From positions 15,961 to 79,960 of the forward strand of contig NZ_JALAGU010000002.1 in assembly GCF_022712275.1 (NCBI RefSeq): DNA of 64,000 nt, written 5' to 3'. The stretch's first letter is position 1; the number at the start of each line of letters is the position of its first letter. Positions 9,140-18,713 of the stretch are shown one piece after another. The stretch comes from Corynebacterium sp. Lineage in GTDB: Bacteria > Actinomycetota > Actinomycetes > Mycobacteriales > Mycobacteriaceae. Under the pieces are notes generated by a model. The model made no database searches, was not told where the DNA came from, and saw only the letters and a program-made list of their open reading frames with translations. The translations under genes and the position numbers were made by a program.

Positions 9140-10218
9140 TCAGTTCACCCGCACTCTCGGGTCGAGGAAGACGACGAGGATGTCGGAGAGCACCGCGCCG
9201 AGCGCGGTGGCGACCGCGCCGAAGGCGGCGACGGCGACAGCTCCGTTGACGTCGTTCCTGGTGATGGTGTCGATCGTGTACTGGCCCATGCCGTTCCAGC
9301 CGAAGATCTTCTCCGTCATGATGGCGCCGACGAAGATGCCGGGGATGGAGATGCCGGGGATGGAGAAGGCGACGTTGGTGGCGACCGGGATCAGTGAGGT
9401 CCGCAATGCGTGGCGGCGGATGGCCTTGCCACGACCCGGTCCCTTGGCCCGGGCGCGGTACGGACGTAGTCGGCGCCGAGGTTGTCGAGCAGCAGACTGC
9501 GTTGCAGTATGTGGTAGGTGGCGTAGGTGATGATCACCAGGGAGATGGTCGGAAGGATCAGGTGCTGTGCCACGTCGACGAGCACGGGGAAGAACCCGTG
9601 GACGTCGGTGTTCTTGGATCCGGTGACGTAGAAGATGCGGTTGCCGGAGGTGTCGTTGATCCACCGACCGACGGTGACCACAGCGACGGTGACCACAACG
9701 ACGTGGAGGTTCAGGGTGACGATCGAGATGCCCTGCCAGACACGGTCACCGACTTTGTACTGGCGGGAGGCGGTGTAGGTGCCGATGGCGACACCGATGA
9801 CCACTGAGAGGATCGTCGCGAGCAGCAGCAGTTGGGCGGACGTCCACATCCGGTATCCGACCTGCTCGTTGGCGGAGTCTCCGATCGGAGAGGTCCCCCA
9901 GTCCCAGTGGAGGACCACTCCGGTGATCCAGGACCACCACCGCTCCAACAGAGGCTGGCTCGGACTGAGATTCAGCGGGGTGAGAATGTCGTCGATCTGT
10001 TCCGGTGTCATCGGAGGGCGTCGACCAACGTAATTCGACCGTGGATCAAGGAAGGTAGCGGCCAGGAACCAGGCGAGATTCGTCGCGATGACGATCACGC
10101 CCAGCCAGGTGGCCACGCTCTTCAGAATATATCTGAGCAGGTTGTGGGCAGTCTTCCAGGAGAGGCTGGAATGTGGTGGGCCGCGGTCAACGGCCGGTCG
10201 ACGGTGGTCACCCGTCAT
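9140..10218 (-). pseudogene. DppB-type ABC permease, frameshifted
   Basis: The gene is nearly full length but split between two frames. The first encodes the N-terminal membrane segment (ATWLGVIVIATNLAWFLAATF) through LLLDNLGADYVRTA. The second resumes with RAKGPGRGKAIRRHALRTSL and runs to FLDPRVRVN. DYVRTARAKG is the conserved EAA-loop region of binding-protein-dependent permeases, so the shift falls inside the ATPase-docking motif, near 9446-9455, and one extra base in a GC run explains it. The start has a GGAG five nt upstream. It is the first gene of the decayed dpp-like operon. Confidence 0.85.
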
Positions 10219-10350
10219 TCACACTCCAGCAGATTCAGTGTGTTCCCTGGAATCTAGCAGCAGATCCACATACTTACACCACCAAACATGTAAATACCCG
10301 GCTACCTATTTTTCAGCACTGCTACCCCAGTTCCAGTCACTGATTCCGTT

Positions 10351-13152
10351 CTAGAGTTTCTCCATCGGTACTCCGCCGATCAGCATGAGACGGACAGTTC
10401 CACTGGCACCGAAGTCGATGGTGGCCGTGGCACGAACCCCGGATCCGTCGACGGTCTTCACCGTGCCGAGGCCGTATTTGTCGTGGTTGACCCGGTCTCC
10501 CACGGCCAGTTCCAGGGGCTTCCCGCCCGACAGCGGGGAGGTCGGCGCCTTGCGCTTGGGTGCCGGGGAGGACGACTGACGGGAACCGTAGCCGGAGCCG
10601 CCGAAGCCGCCGCCGAAACTCGTGCCGTCGGCGTAGCCGCCGGAGGTCGACGACCCCCAGCCACCACCCCAGGACGGAGTCGGCTCCTCACGGATCCAGT
10701 CGATGAGCTCACCGGGGATCTCGTCCAGGAAGCGTGACGGCGGGTTGTTGGACGGCGTGCCCCAGGACGACCGCGTCATCGCACGCGAGAGGTACAGCCG
10801 CTGGCGGGCACGGGTGATGCCGACATAGGCCAGGCGCCGCTCCTCGGACAGTTCGGTGGGATCCCCGAGCGCACGCTGGTGCGGGAACTGGCCGTCCTCC
10901 CACCCGGTGAGGAAGACCACCGGGAACTCCAGTCCCTTGGCGGTGTGCAGGGTCATCAAGGTGATGAGTTCCTGCTCCTCGCCGGGGATCTGGTCGGCGT
11001 CCGCCACCAGGCTGACGCGCTCCAGGAACGCCTGGAGGCTGCCCGGTGCCGGCTCCCCCTCAGCGAGCACAGCGTCTGCCGCAGCGTCTGCGGCAGTGGC
11101 CGCCTCAGAGTCCGCGCCAGACGCAGCGCCACTCTCCTGCTGCGCTGCGGTACCGCCGGCGGAATCAGGCATGGCCTCATAGGCCGCGAGATTCGCGGCC
11201 TCCTGGGAGAACTCGTGACCGACGGAAACCAGCTCATGGAGGTTGTCGAGCCGGGAACCGTCCTGCGGATCATTCGATTTCTCCAGCTCCGTGGTGTAGC
11301 CCGTACGGTCCAGGACGTCACGGATCACCGCGCCCAGATCAGGGATCTCCAGGGAGGATCCGTCGGAGGCCTCCATGACATGGCCCGGCAGATCCTCACG
11401 TAGCCCGTCCATGAGCTCCAGGAACCCGGCGATCGCGTTGCGTCCCCGCGAGCTCAGCCCCGGCACCTCGCCGGCGGCCGCGGCACGCAGACCACCGGCG
11501 AAGCTGAGGTCCATGTTCTCGGCATGCACACTGACCTGGGAGATCGCCCGGTCACCGATACCACGGCGCGGGGTGTTGATGATCCGGCGCAGTCCCATCG
11601 TGTCCTCGGCGTTGTCGAGGACCTTGAGGTAGGCCACCACATCGCGGATCTCCCTGCGCTCGTAGAACCGGGTCCCGCCGACGACCTTGTACGGCAGTCC
11701 GGAACGCACGAGCACATCCTCGACCACGCGCGAGGAGTTGTTCGTCCGGTACATCACCGCGATGTCGCCGTAGGTGGCGTCCCCGTCATCGACAAGCTGG
11801 TCGATGGTCTGGGAGATGAACCGTGCCTCGTCATGCTCATTGTCGGCGACATAACCGCCGATCAGCGGACCGTCGCCGGAGTCGGTCCACAACTTCTTCT
11901 CACGCCTGCCCTGGTTGCGGGCGATGACGGCATTCGCCGCCGACAGGATGTTCTGGGTGGAGCGGTAGTTCTGCTCCAGCAGGATCGTCTCGGCGTGCGG
12001 GTAGTCACGCTCGAACTCCTCGATATTGCGGATCGTCGCGCCACGGAAGGCGTAGATCGACTGGTCCGCGTCACCGACCACGCACAGTTCACCGGCACCG
12101 GGTCCCTCCCCCACCAGCGTGGAGACCAGCACATACTGGGCGTGGTTGGTGTCCTGGTACTCGTCGACGAGCACATGGCGGAACCGGCGGCGGTAGTGGT
12201 CCGCCACCGCCGGGTTGGCCTGCAGCATCCAGACGACCTCGCCGATGAGATCGTCGAAATCCACGGCATTCGATTCCCGCAGCCGCGCCTGGTAGTCGCG
12301 GTAGACCAGGGCGATCTGCTCGCGGTGCCGGTTACCGTCCTCCTGCGTCTCCTTCAGCGCCTCGGCAGGCCCCTGCAGCTCGTTCTTCCAGTTCGAGATG
12401 ACGCTGAGCACCGCGCGCGGGGCGAACTCCTTGAGGTCGCAGTCATGGTCCTTGAGCACCATGGTGATCAGACGCTTCTGGTCGTCCGAGTCGTAGATCG
12501 TGAAGTTGGTGTTCAGCCCCTCGATGAGCTGCGCGTTCGCCCGCAGGATCCGGACACACAGGGAGTGGAAAGTGGACAGCCACATCCGTTCAGCCACTGG
12601 GCCGACCAGATCGGTGACGCGCTCGCGCATCTCGGCGGCCGCCTTGTTGGTGAAGGTGATCGCCAGGATCTGCCAGGGTGCGACACCGTGGGCGAGCAGC
12701 CACGCCACCCGCCGGGTGAGCACACTGGTCTTGCCGGAACCGGCGCCGGCGACGATGAGCAGCGGAGAACCGTGGTGGACCACAGCAGCACGCTGGGCGG
12801 GGTTCAGCCCGGCGAGCAGCTCCTCCTCACGGGCGGCCAACCCGTTGCCACCCCCGTTGCGCAGGGACGCCGGAGCGGTCGCACGCTGCGGTACCGGCGC
12901 TGCACCCGCATCCCCCGTCGGCATCTCCGGGTACTCCGGCTCCGGCGGGAGTTCGGGCAGTGGCGCGAGGTGGGCGACCGAGTCGGCGAAGTCCTCGGCG
13001 AAGTCGTTGAGCAGGTCACCGGCATCCTTCGGGGGGAGGTCCTCCTCCGGCGGAGCGTCCCACCCTGCGTTCAGCGCCGCCTCATCCGGAAACGTGTCCT
13101 CAGGGAACGGGATCTGCCCGTCGAAGGGGTTGTCGGACATGCCCTGGTTCAC
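10351..13152 (-). CDS. pcrA: ATP-dependent DNA helicase PcrA (UvrD/Rep family)
   Basis: A superfamily 1A 3'-5' helicase for nucleotide excision repair and removal of stalled complexes. Of its 933 residues, the first ~110 form an acidic Pro-rich extension. Walker A (VAGAGSGKTS) lies near 132, followed by FTNKAAAEMRERV, VDEYQDTN, QNYRST, TLHTAKGLEFPVVF and YVGITRARQRLYL. The C-terminus carries a Gly/Ser-rich linker and the PcrA-type tail (VGDRVNHDKYGLGTV) that contacts RNA polymerase in other species. I chose the GTG start, which has AGGAG 9 nt upstream; an ATG four codons later is possible. It is divergent from the chorismate mutase gene. Confidence 0.96.
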   Translation of the reverse strand: MNQGMSDNPFDGQIPFPEDTFPDEAALNAGWDAPPEEDLPPKDAGDLLNDFAEDFADSVAHLAPLPELPPEPEYPEMPTGDAGAAPVPQRATAPASLRNGGGNGLAAREEELLAGLNPAQRAAVVHHGSPLLIVAGAGSGKTSVLTRRVAWLLAHGVAPWQILAITFTNKAAAEMRERVTDLVGPVAERMWLSTFHSLCVRILRANAQLIEGLNTNFTIYDSDDQKRLITMVLKDHDCDLKEFAPRAVLSVISNWKNELQGPAEALKETQEDGNRHREQIALVYRDYQARLRESNAVDFDDLIGEVVWMLQANPAVADHYRRRFRHVLVDEYQDTNHAQYVLVSTLVGEGPGAGELCVVGDADQSIYAFRGATIRNIEEFERDYPHAETILLEQNYRSTQNILSAANAVIARNQGRREKKLWTDSGDGPLIGGYVADNEHDEARFISQTIDQLVDDGDATYGDIAVMYRTNNSSRVVEDVLVRSGLPYKVVGGTRFYERREIRDVVAYLKVLDNAEDTMGLRRIINTPRRGIGDRAISQVSVHAENMDLSFAGGLRAAAAGEVPGLSSRGRNAIAGFLELMDGLREDLPGHVMEASDGSSLEIPDLGAVIRDVLDRTGYTTELEKSNDPQDGSRLDNLHELVSVGHEFSQEAANLAAYEAMPDSAGGTAAQQESGAASGADSEAATAADAAADAVLAEGEPAPGSLQAFLERVSLVADADQIPGEEQELITLMTLHTAKGLEFPVVFLTGWEDGQFPHQRALGDPTELSEERRLAYVGITRARQRLYLSRAMTRSSWGTPSNNPPSRFLDEIPGELIDWIREEPTPSWGGGWGSSTSGGYADGTSFGGGFGGSGYGSRQSSSPAPKRKAPTSPLSGGKPLELAVGDRVNHDKYGLGTVKTVDGSGVRATATIDFGASGTVRLMLIGGVPMEKL

Positions 13153-13227
13153 TGTGCGGCGCTCCTCGTCAGCTGTATTTCACGGCCCTGTGTTCGGGTC
13201 TTGTCCACCCTACAACCCACGCGGACG

Positions 13228-13233
13228 TAGAAT
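13228..13233 (+). promoter_or_regulatory. -10 element giving a probable leaderless chorismate mutase mRNA
   Basis: TAGAAT ends 8 nt before the ATG at 13242, leaving no room for a ribosome binding site and placing the likely transcription start at or next to the start codon. No good -35 is seen at 17 bp. Confidence 0.5.
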
Positions 13234-13241
13234 TACCGACC

Positions 13242-13577
13242 ATGAGCGAACCTTCGAAGGGGCCGGAGAATGAGGTCGTGAACTCCGCCGCGGAATCGAC
13301 ACTGAGCAGCGGTACCGATGATCCCCTGTCGGACGCCGAGATCCAGGCCTACCGCCTGGAGATCAATGAACTGGACCGCGCGATCATCGAGGCGGCGGCA
13401 CGCCGCTCCGAGGTCTCCCGCATCATCGGGAAGACGCGCAAGGCGTCCGGCGGGACGAAGCTGGTCTACGCGCGCGAGACCGCGATCCTCAACGAGTACC
13501 GGGACGCCCTGGGGCAGGAGGGCGTGGCCATCGCCAACGCCCTGCTGCAGCTCGGCCGGGGCCGGCTGGGACAGTAA
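13242..13577 (+). CDS. csm: Chorismate mutase (AroQ type)
   Basis: Converts chorismate to prephenate, the first step towards Phe and Tyr. The protein has 111 residues: a ~30-residue polar N-terminal tail, then an all-helical AroQ domain (IQAYRLEINELDRAIIEAAARR, RRSEVSRIIG, VYARETAIL). The tail and small size fit the corynebacterial enzyme that works in complex with DAHP synthase; the complex is known from the family, not shown here. It lies next to divergent pcrA, the order known in C. glutamicum. The apparent mRNA is leaderless. Confidence 0.9.
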   Translation: MSEPSKGPENEVVNSAAESTLSSGTDDPLSDAEIQAYRLEINELDRAIIEAAARRSEVSRIIGKTRKASGGTKLVYARETAILNEYRDALGQEGVAIANALLQLGRGRLGQ

Positions 13578-13614
13578 CCCCCTCCCGCCCCACCGGTCCG
13601 GGGATCAGGACTGG

Positions 13615-14475
13615 TCAGGCCAGGCGGAATCCGGCGCCGACACCACCGGCGGCGTCCATCTCCGCGGCGATCGAGTCCCAGGTGGCGACGAACACGGGGG
13701 AATGCGCCGGGCCCTGCAGCGGGGTGACACAGGCCGGCAGGGAGGACAGGCCGCCACTGAGGACGCCGATCAGGCGGTTGCCCGCGTAGACCGGGGCGCC
13801 GGAGTCCCCGTGGGCAGCGCAGAGGTGGGTGGCGAGATCGTCGCCGACCTGCATCACGGCGGGGCCGCAGCTGGTGCCGGTGGTGATGCCGGTCTTGCAC
13901 ACGGTGGCGGGGGCCTCGCCACCGAGCGAGGAGATCGAAGCGTTGTTGTAGGTGTCCGTCACCTGTGCATTCCCATTGAGCAGGATGATGCCGTTGTCCT
14001 GCGCACCACCGCGTACATAGGTGCCGATGAGGGTGCCGTCGGGGTCGTCACCGGAACGGACCTCGTCACCGGCGACACCGCAGTGGCCGGCGGTGATCGC
14101 CACGGCATTGCCGGCGGCGTCGTAGCCGGCGACAGCAGCGGTACACAGGGACTCCCCGACAACCAGCGGGGTCGAGGGGCCGACGAGGACTGACGGACGG
14201 ATGGACTCCGCCTCATCGGGGACGCCGGGTGAGGTGAAGTAGGCGCCGGGCACCCGGTGGGGGCCGGGCTCACCGGTGACGGTGAGGAAGGCGTCCACCG
14301 GGTCGACGGTCTGGGCGCCGGCGGTGGCCGGGGAGGCACCGACCATGCCCGCAGCCAGAAGTGCGGCGGCACCGACGGCGGCGGCGCGACGTCCTGACGG
14401 ACGGGCGGAAAACAGGGAGGACCGCAGAGCGGTGAGGGCAGTGAGGGCACGGGAGGGGCGGAAGTGACGCGGCAT
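13615..14475 (-). CDS. Secreted trypsin-like (S1 family) serine protease
   Basis: A 286-residue exported protein. A basic N-terminus and hydrophobic stretch (VGAAALLAAGMVG) end near ASPATAGAQT. The catalytic triad is visible as H131 (TAGHC), D160 (QDNGII) and S225 (GDSGAP). Cys residues at 111/132 and 193/203 could form disulfides. The substrate is unknown; similar small S1 proteases are common among secreted actinobacterial proteins. It converges with the chorismate mutase gene and is divergent from the fru operon. Confidence 0.88.
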   Translation of the reverse strand: MPRHFRPSRALTALTALRSSLFSARPSGRRAAAVGAAALLAAGMVGASPATAGAQTVDPVDAFLTVTGEPGPHRVPGAYFTSPGVPDEAESIRPSVLVGPSTPLVVGESLCTAAVAGYDAAGNAVAITAGHCGVAGDEVRSGDDPDGTLIGTYVRGGAQDNGIILLNGNAQVTDTYNNASISSLGGEAPATVCKTGITTGTSCGPAVMQVGDDLATHLCAAHGDSGAPVYAGNRLIGVLSGGLSSLPACVTPLQGPAHSPVFVATWDSIAAEMDAAGGVGAGFRLA

Positions 14476-14558
14476 GCCCCCAAACTACAGGCGTTGTCAT
14501 TACTTACCCCCTGCCCTCTGTCTATCGGGGTCCGCACACCACCCCCGAATGGGCAGAC

Positions 14559-14588
14559 CATGACCGTTCGTGACTGTTCATGACCATT
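14559..14588 (+). promoter_or_regulatory. Three 10-bp direct repeats upstream of the fru promoter, candidate FruR operator
   Basis: CATGACCGTT, CGTGACTGTT and CATGACCATT follow each other without a gap, so the same face of the helix is presented three times. They lie about 30 bp upstream of the -35 element of the fructose operon and between two divergent genes. DeoR-family regulators often use direct repeats, and the adjacent gene encodes one. The link to FruR is inference. Confidence 0.5.
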
Positions 14589-14614
14589 TTCCCCTAATTA
14601 CAGGCAAATGATCC

Positions 14615-14643
14615 TTGACTAACCACACAATCCCACAGATAAT
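14615..14643 (+). promoter_or_regulatory. Promoter of the fructose operon
   Basis: TTGACT (14615-14620), a 17-bp spacer and GATAAT (14638-14643) form a near-consensus SigA promoter. The predicted transcript starts near 14650, leaving a ~60-nt leader that ends with GGAGG before the GTG start of fruR. Confidence 0.75.
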
Positions 14644-14709
14644 CACCCCTGAGAGCTTTCTCTTACGGAAGCACTCGTCAACCCCCGAGCAGAATGGAGG
14701 TCACGCCCG

Positions 14710-15510
14710 GTGTACGCGACACTTCGACAGGACATCATCGCCGAGGAGATCAACTCCCACGGCGCCATGACCGTCGCCGAACTCGCCGAGAAGCACGGGG
14801 TCTCCGCCGAAACCGTCCGCCGCGACCTCGACGTCCTGGAGAAGTCCCGGCGCGTCTCCCGGGTCCACGGCGGCGCCGTGCCCTGGCTGCAGGGACAGCG
14901 CCATACCGGTGGCCCGGGGAGCGGGGGCAGCAGCGGGACCGAGACCGCCGTCACCGAGCGGCAGAGTTCGGCACGGGAGGCCAAGGAGCGGATCGCCACC
15001 GCGGCGGCGGAGCTCCTGCCGGAGACCGGCTCCGTGATCGTGGACGCCGGCACCACCACCGTGCTGCTGGCTGACCCGATCCTCGCCCACCCGGACCTCG
15101 CTGTGGTGACGAACTCCCTGATGCTCGCCCACCGGCTCTCCGCGGCGGATCACCGTCTGCTGCGGATGGTCGGTGGCCGGGTCAGGGGTGTCACCCAGGC
15201 AGTTGTCGGGGCGGACGCCGTCGCGGACTTCGAACGGCTGCGCGCCGATGTCGCCTTCCTCGGAGCCAACGGCGTGACCGCCGGATTCGGCCTGTCCACC
15301 CCCGATCCGTCGGAGGGGCAGACGAAGACCGCGATGGCCCGCTCGGCGCGTCGTCGCATCGCCCTGGTGGACGCCACCAAGCTCGGCGAGGAGCTGCTCT
15401 ATTCCTTCGCCCGTCCCTCGGACATCGACATCCTCATCACCGACGCCCCGGAGGACCACCCGGTCGTCCGGGAACTCACTACCCACGGATTGGACGTGAT
15501 CCACGCGTGA
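14710..15510 (+). CDS. fruR: DeoR-family transcriptional regulator of fructose uptake
   Basis: A 266-residue regulator. The N-terminal helix-turn-helix (about 1-57) contains MTVAELAEKHGVSAETVRRDLDVLE split over two helices, and HGGAVPW follows as in the DeoR family. The C-terminal DeoRC sensor domain has VIVDAGTTTVLLA and FLGANGVTAGFGLSTPD, which in this family bind a sugar phosphate (probably fructose-1-phosphate or similar). GTG start, GGAGG 10 nt upstream. It overlaps fruK by 4 bp and heads the operon, so it probably also controls itself. Confidence 0.92.
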   Translation: MYATLRQDIIAEEINSHGAMTVAELAEKHGVSAETVRRDLDVLEKSRRVSRVHGGAVPWLQGQRHTGGPGSGGSSGTETAVTERQSSAREAKERIATAAAELLPETGSVIVDAGTTTVLLADPILAHPDLAVVTNSLMLAHRLSAADHRLLRMVGGRVRGVTQAVVGADAVADFERLRADVAFLGANGVTAGFGLSTPDPSEGQTKTAMARSARRRIALVDATKLGEELLYSFARPSDIDILITDAPEDHPVVRELTTHGLDVIHA

Positions 15511-16484
15511 TCATCACCGTCACCCCGAACCCCAGTATCGACCGCACCCAGGTCCTCGCCGACCCCCTGGGTGTGGGAGTGGTGAACCGGGTCATCTCCG
15601 GCACCGACCAGGCCGGCGGAAAAGGCGTCAACGTCGCCACTGTGCTGCACGCCGCCGGTGAGGAGGTCACATCGGTGGTCCCGACCCCGGACGTCGGCCC
15701 GTTCGCCGAGCTTGTCGGCGAGAGCCAGGTTCCCACGACATTCATGGAGTACGGCGTCCCGGCGCGGACGAACCTCACCCTCGTCGACGCCGACGGGGTG
15801 ACCACGAAGATCAACGAGCCGGGACCGTACAGCAACGGCAACGCCCTGGCTACCACGGTCGGTCGACTCCTCGACGGGGCCTCCTGGCTGGTGCTCGCCG
15901 GATCGCTGCCGCCGGGTTACCCCGACAACTGGTACGCCACGGTCACCGCCGAGGCGCACCGGAACGGGGTGCAGGTCGCCGTGGACACCTCCGGGGCCCC
16001 GCTGACCGAACTGGTCCTCGCGGGCGCCTCGATCGCCGGTTCCACCCCGGACCTCATCAAACCGAACACCTTCGAACTCGCCGAGATCCTCGGTCTCGAT
16101 CCCACCGACGCAGAAACCATGGAGGACGCCGCGGGCCGCGGCGAGCTCGATGAGGTGGCGGACGCAGCCTCGCAGCTGGTGGACCGTGGTTTCGCCGCGG
16201 TCCTGGTGAGTCTGGGTGCCGCCGGCGCCCTGCTCGCCACCGCTGAGGGGAACTGGTTCTGCCCCAGCCCGAAGGTGGAGGTCGTCTCCACCGTCGGCGC
16301 CGGTGACTCGACCCTGGCCGGTTACGTCCTCGGCAACGCCCGCGGGCTTGCCCCGGCTGACTGCCTCGCTCTCGCCGTCGCCCACGGATCCGCCGCGGTG
16401 ACCCTGCCCGGCACGACTCTCCCGATCCCCGAAGACCTACCCCACGACCTGCCGACACCCCGGCAGACTAGGAGAGCATCATGA
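15507..16484 (+). CDS. fruK: 1-phosphofructokinase (PfkB family)
   Basis: Phosphorylates the fructose-1-phosphate delivered by the PTS to fructose-1,6-bisphosphate. It is 325 residues, the usual PfkB size. Visible motifs are the N-terminal TVTPNPSIDRT, the substrate-binding GGKGVNVA near 37-44, and the anion-hole/catalytic GAGDS with D267. GTG start overlapping the fruR stop (GTGA); its own stop overlaps the ptsF start (ATGA). This tight packing indicates one translation-coupled operon. Confidence 0.95.
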   Translation: MIITVTPNPSIDRTQVLADPLGVGVVNRVISGTDQAGGKGVNVATVLHAAGEEVTSVVPTPDVGPFAELVGESQVPTTFMEYGVPARTNLTLVDADGVTTKINEPGPYSNGNALATTVGRLLDGASWLVLAGSLPPGYPDNWYATVTAEAHRNGVQVAVDTSGAPLTELVLAGASIAGSTPDLIKPNTFELAEILGLDPTDAETMEDAAGRGELDEVADAASQLVDRGFAAVLVSLGAAGALLATAEGNWFCPSPKVEVVSTVGAGDSTLAGYVLGNARGLAPADCLALAVAHGSAAVTLPGTTLPIPEDLPHDLPTPRQTRRAS

Positions 16485-18631
16485 CCACCCCGGAACACAG
16501 CGCCGACCGTCCGGTGCTCATCCCCGAGCTCGTCAGCCTGGACGCGGGCCTGCCAGCCGACAAGGACGTCGTCCTCACGACCCTGGCCGACCTGCAGGTC
16601 TCCGCAGGACGCGCCACCGACGCCACCGTGCTGCTCGGTGACATCCACGCCCGTGAGGCACAGGCCGCCACCGGTCTGCCCGGCGGCATCGCCATCCCCC
16701 ACTGCCGCACCACTGCGGTGGACGCCCCGTCCCTCGGCGTGGCACGACTCTCCGAGCCCACCGACTTCGGCGCCGAGGACGGACCCGCGGACCTGGTGTT
16801 CATGATCCTGGCGCCCGCCGGTGCCGGCAAAGAGCACCTGAAGATCCTCTCGACCCTGGCACGGTCCCTGGTCAAGAAGGACTACGTGGAGGCCCTGCGC
16901 TCCGCATCCTCGGAAGAGGAGGTCGTCGCGCTGGTGACGGAGAAGCTCAACGCGAAGAAAAAGAAGAAGGCCACGGCGGACCCGGAGGCGACTCCGGAAG
17001 CTCCGGCCGCTACCACGGCTGCCACCGCAGAGTCCGCACCGGACGAGGCCCCGCAAGCGGCCCCGGCCAAGAAGGTCACCAAGCTCGTCGGCGTGACCTC
17101 CTGCCCCACCGGCATCGCCCACACCTACATGGCCGCCGACGCCCTCACGGGTGCGGCCGACAACCGTGACGACGTCGAGATCGTCATCGAGACGCAGGGT
17201 TCCTCGGGTACCGGGAAGCTGACGAAGGAGCAGATCGAGGAGGCGGACGCCGTCATCTTCGCCCACGGTGTCGCCGTCCGCGAAATCGAGCGCTTCGCAG
17301 GCAAACCTGTCGTGGACGTCCCGGTGAAGAAGGGCATTTCCGAGCCGGAGGAACTGATCAACCGTGCCATCGAAGCGTCCACCGCAGAGAACCCCCGGCG
17401 CGTCGCGGCATCCGGCGGTGGAGAATCCGGCGGTGACGACGAGGACGAGGGCAACCTCGGCTGGGGCTCACGCATCCAACAGGCCGTGATGACCGGTGTC
17501 TCCTACATGGTGCCTTTCGTCGCCGCCGGTGGTCTGCTCATGGCCCTCGGCTTCCTCATCGGCGGGTACAACGTCTCCAATGTCTGGGAGACGGCCGTCA
17601 AGGACTTCTCGCTGTGGAACCTGCCTGACCACCTCGACTACATGATGGACGGCAGCGAGGAGACGTTCAGCTCCGACCGCTCCGGCCTGCTGCTCTACCT
17701 CGGAGCCGTCTTCTTCGGTGGCGGTACGACCGCGATGAGCTTCCTGGTGCCCGCACTGTCCGGATACACCGCCTACGCGCTGGCGGGACGCCCCGGCATC
17801 GTCCCGGGCTTCGTCGGTGGCGCGATCTCGCTGACCGTCGGCGCCGGCTTCATCGGTGGACTGATCACCGGTATCATCGCCGGCCTCGCCGCCATGTGGA
17901 TCCAGTCCTACAAGGTGCCGCGCTGGCTGGCATCCATGATGCCGGTGGTCATCATCCCGCTGGTCGCCACGCTCATCACCGCAGCGTCGATGTTCCTCGT
18001 GCTCGGCCGCCCGCTTGCCGCGATCATGGACGGCCTGCAGAACTGGCTGACCGACATGTCCGACAGCTCCGCCTGGCTGCTGGGCATCATCCTCGGCCTG
18101 ATGATGTGCTTCGACCTCGGTGGCCCGGTGAACAAGGCCGCCTACCTCTTCGCCACCGCCGGGCTGTCCACCGGTGACGACGCCGCGCTGAAGGTCATGG
18201 CCGCGGTCATCGCCGCTGGTATGGTCCCGCCACTGGCCCTGGCGCTGGCGACGACGGTGCGTCCGAAGCTGTGGACCAAGGACGAGAAGGAGAACGGCAA
18301 GGCGTCCTGGCTGCTCGGTGCGTCCTTCATCTCCGAGGGTGCGATCCCGTTCGCCGCGGCGGACCCGCTGCGCATCATCCCATCGATGATGGTCGGTGGC
18401 GCCGTGACCGGTGCGATCTCCATGCAGCTCGGCGCGATGAGCCGCGCCCCGCACGGTGGTTTCTGGGTCGCCCCGCTGATGGACAACGCCTGGGGCTTCG
18501 TCCTGGCCGTGGTGGTCGGCACGCTCGTTTCCGCGGTAACGGTGATCATCGTCAAGCAGGTGACCGGGAAGAAGGACGCCGCTGCTGCGTCCGACTCGAT
18601 GCAAGAGGCTGCCGCCCCCGCTACCGCGTGA
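16481..18631 (+). CDS. ptsF: Fructose-specific PTS enzyme EIIABC
   Basis: Imports fructose while phosphorylating it to fructose-1-phosphate. The single 716-residue chain has EIIA at about 10-155 (phosphorylated H74 in IPHCRT), a Lys/Ala-rich linker (KKKKKATADP), EIIB from about 200 (C208 in TSCPTGIAHT) and a membrane EIIC from about 330 with many hydrophobic segments (MVPFVAAGGLLMALGF, FDLGGPVNKAAY). All catalytic residues are present, so it should be functional. It is the last gene of the operon, with a terminator 17 bp later. The phosphoryl donor HPr is not in this window. Confidence 0.96.
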   Translation: MTTPEHSADRPVLIPELVSLDAGLPADKDVVLTTLADLQVSAGRATDATVLLGDIHAREAQAATGLPGGIAIPHCRTTAVDAPSLGVARLSEPTDFGAEDGPADLVFMILAPAGAGKEHLKILSTLARSLVKKDYVEALRSASSEEEVVALVTEKLNAKKKKKATADPEATPEAPAATTAATAESAPDEAPQAAPAKKVTKLVGVTSCPTGIAHTYMAADALTGAADNRDDVEIVIETQGSSGTGKLTKEQIEEADAVIFAHGVAVREIERFAGKPVVDVPVKKGISEPEELINRAIEASTAENPRRVAASGGGESGGDDEDEGNLGWGSRIQQAVMTGVSYMVPFVAAGGLLMALGFLIGGYNVSNVWETAVKDFSLWNLPDHLDYMMDGSEETFSSDRSGLLLYLGAVFFGGGTTAMSFLVPALSGYTAYALAGRPGIVPGFVGGAISLTVGAGFIGGLITGIIAGLAAMWIQSYKVPRWLASMMPVVIIPLVATLITAASMFLVLGRPLAAIMDGLQNWLTDMSDSSAWLLGIILGLMMCFDLGGPVNKAAYLFATAGLSTGDDAALKVMAAVIAAGMVPPLALALATTVRPKLWTKDEKENGKASWLLGASFISEGAIPFAAADPLRIIPSMMVGGAVTGAISMQLGAMSRAPHGGFWVAPLMDNAWGFVLAVVVGTLVSAVTVIIVKQVTGKKDAAAASDSMQEAAAPATA

Positions 18632-18647
18632 CACCCGACCCACCCCG

Positions 18648-18679
18648 ATGACACCCCTGGACATCTCCAGGAGTGTCAT
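18648..18679 (+). terminator. Terminator of the fructose operon
   Basis: The hairpin ATGACACCCCTGGA / TCCAGGAGTGTCAT has a 4-nt loop and one mismatch and is followed by TATCGTT. It ends the operon before the lipoprotein gene. Confidence 0.8.
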
Positions 18680-18713
18680 TATCGTTGAGGGGTGAACAGG
18701 AGGTGCATCCGCC

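Noticed and set aside
7514..9397. Plus-strand open frame of 627 codons across the dpp remnant
   Set aside because: Antisense of transporter sequence. The opposite strand shows conserved SBP and permease motifs, so the decayed genes are the better explanation.
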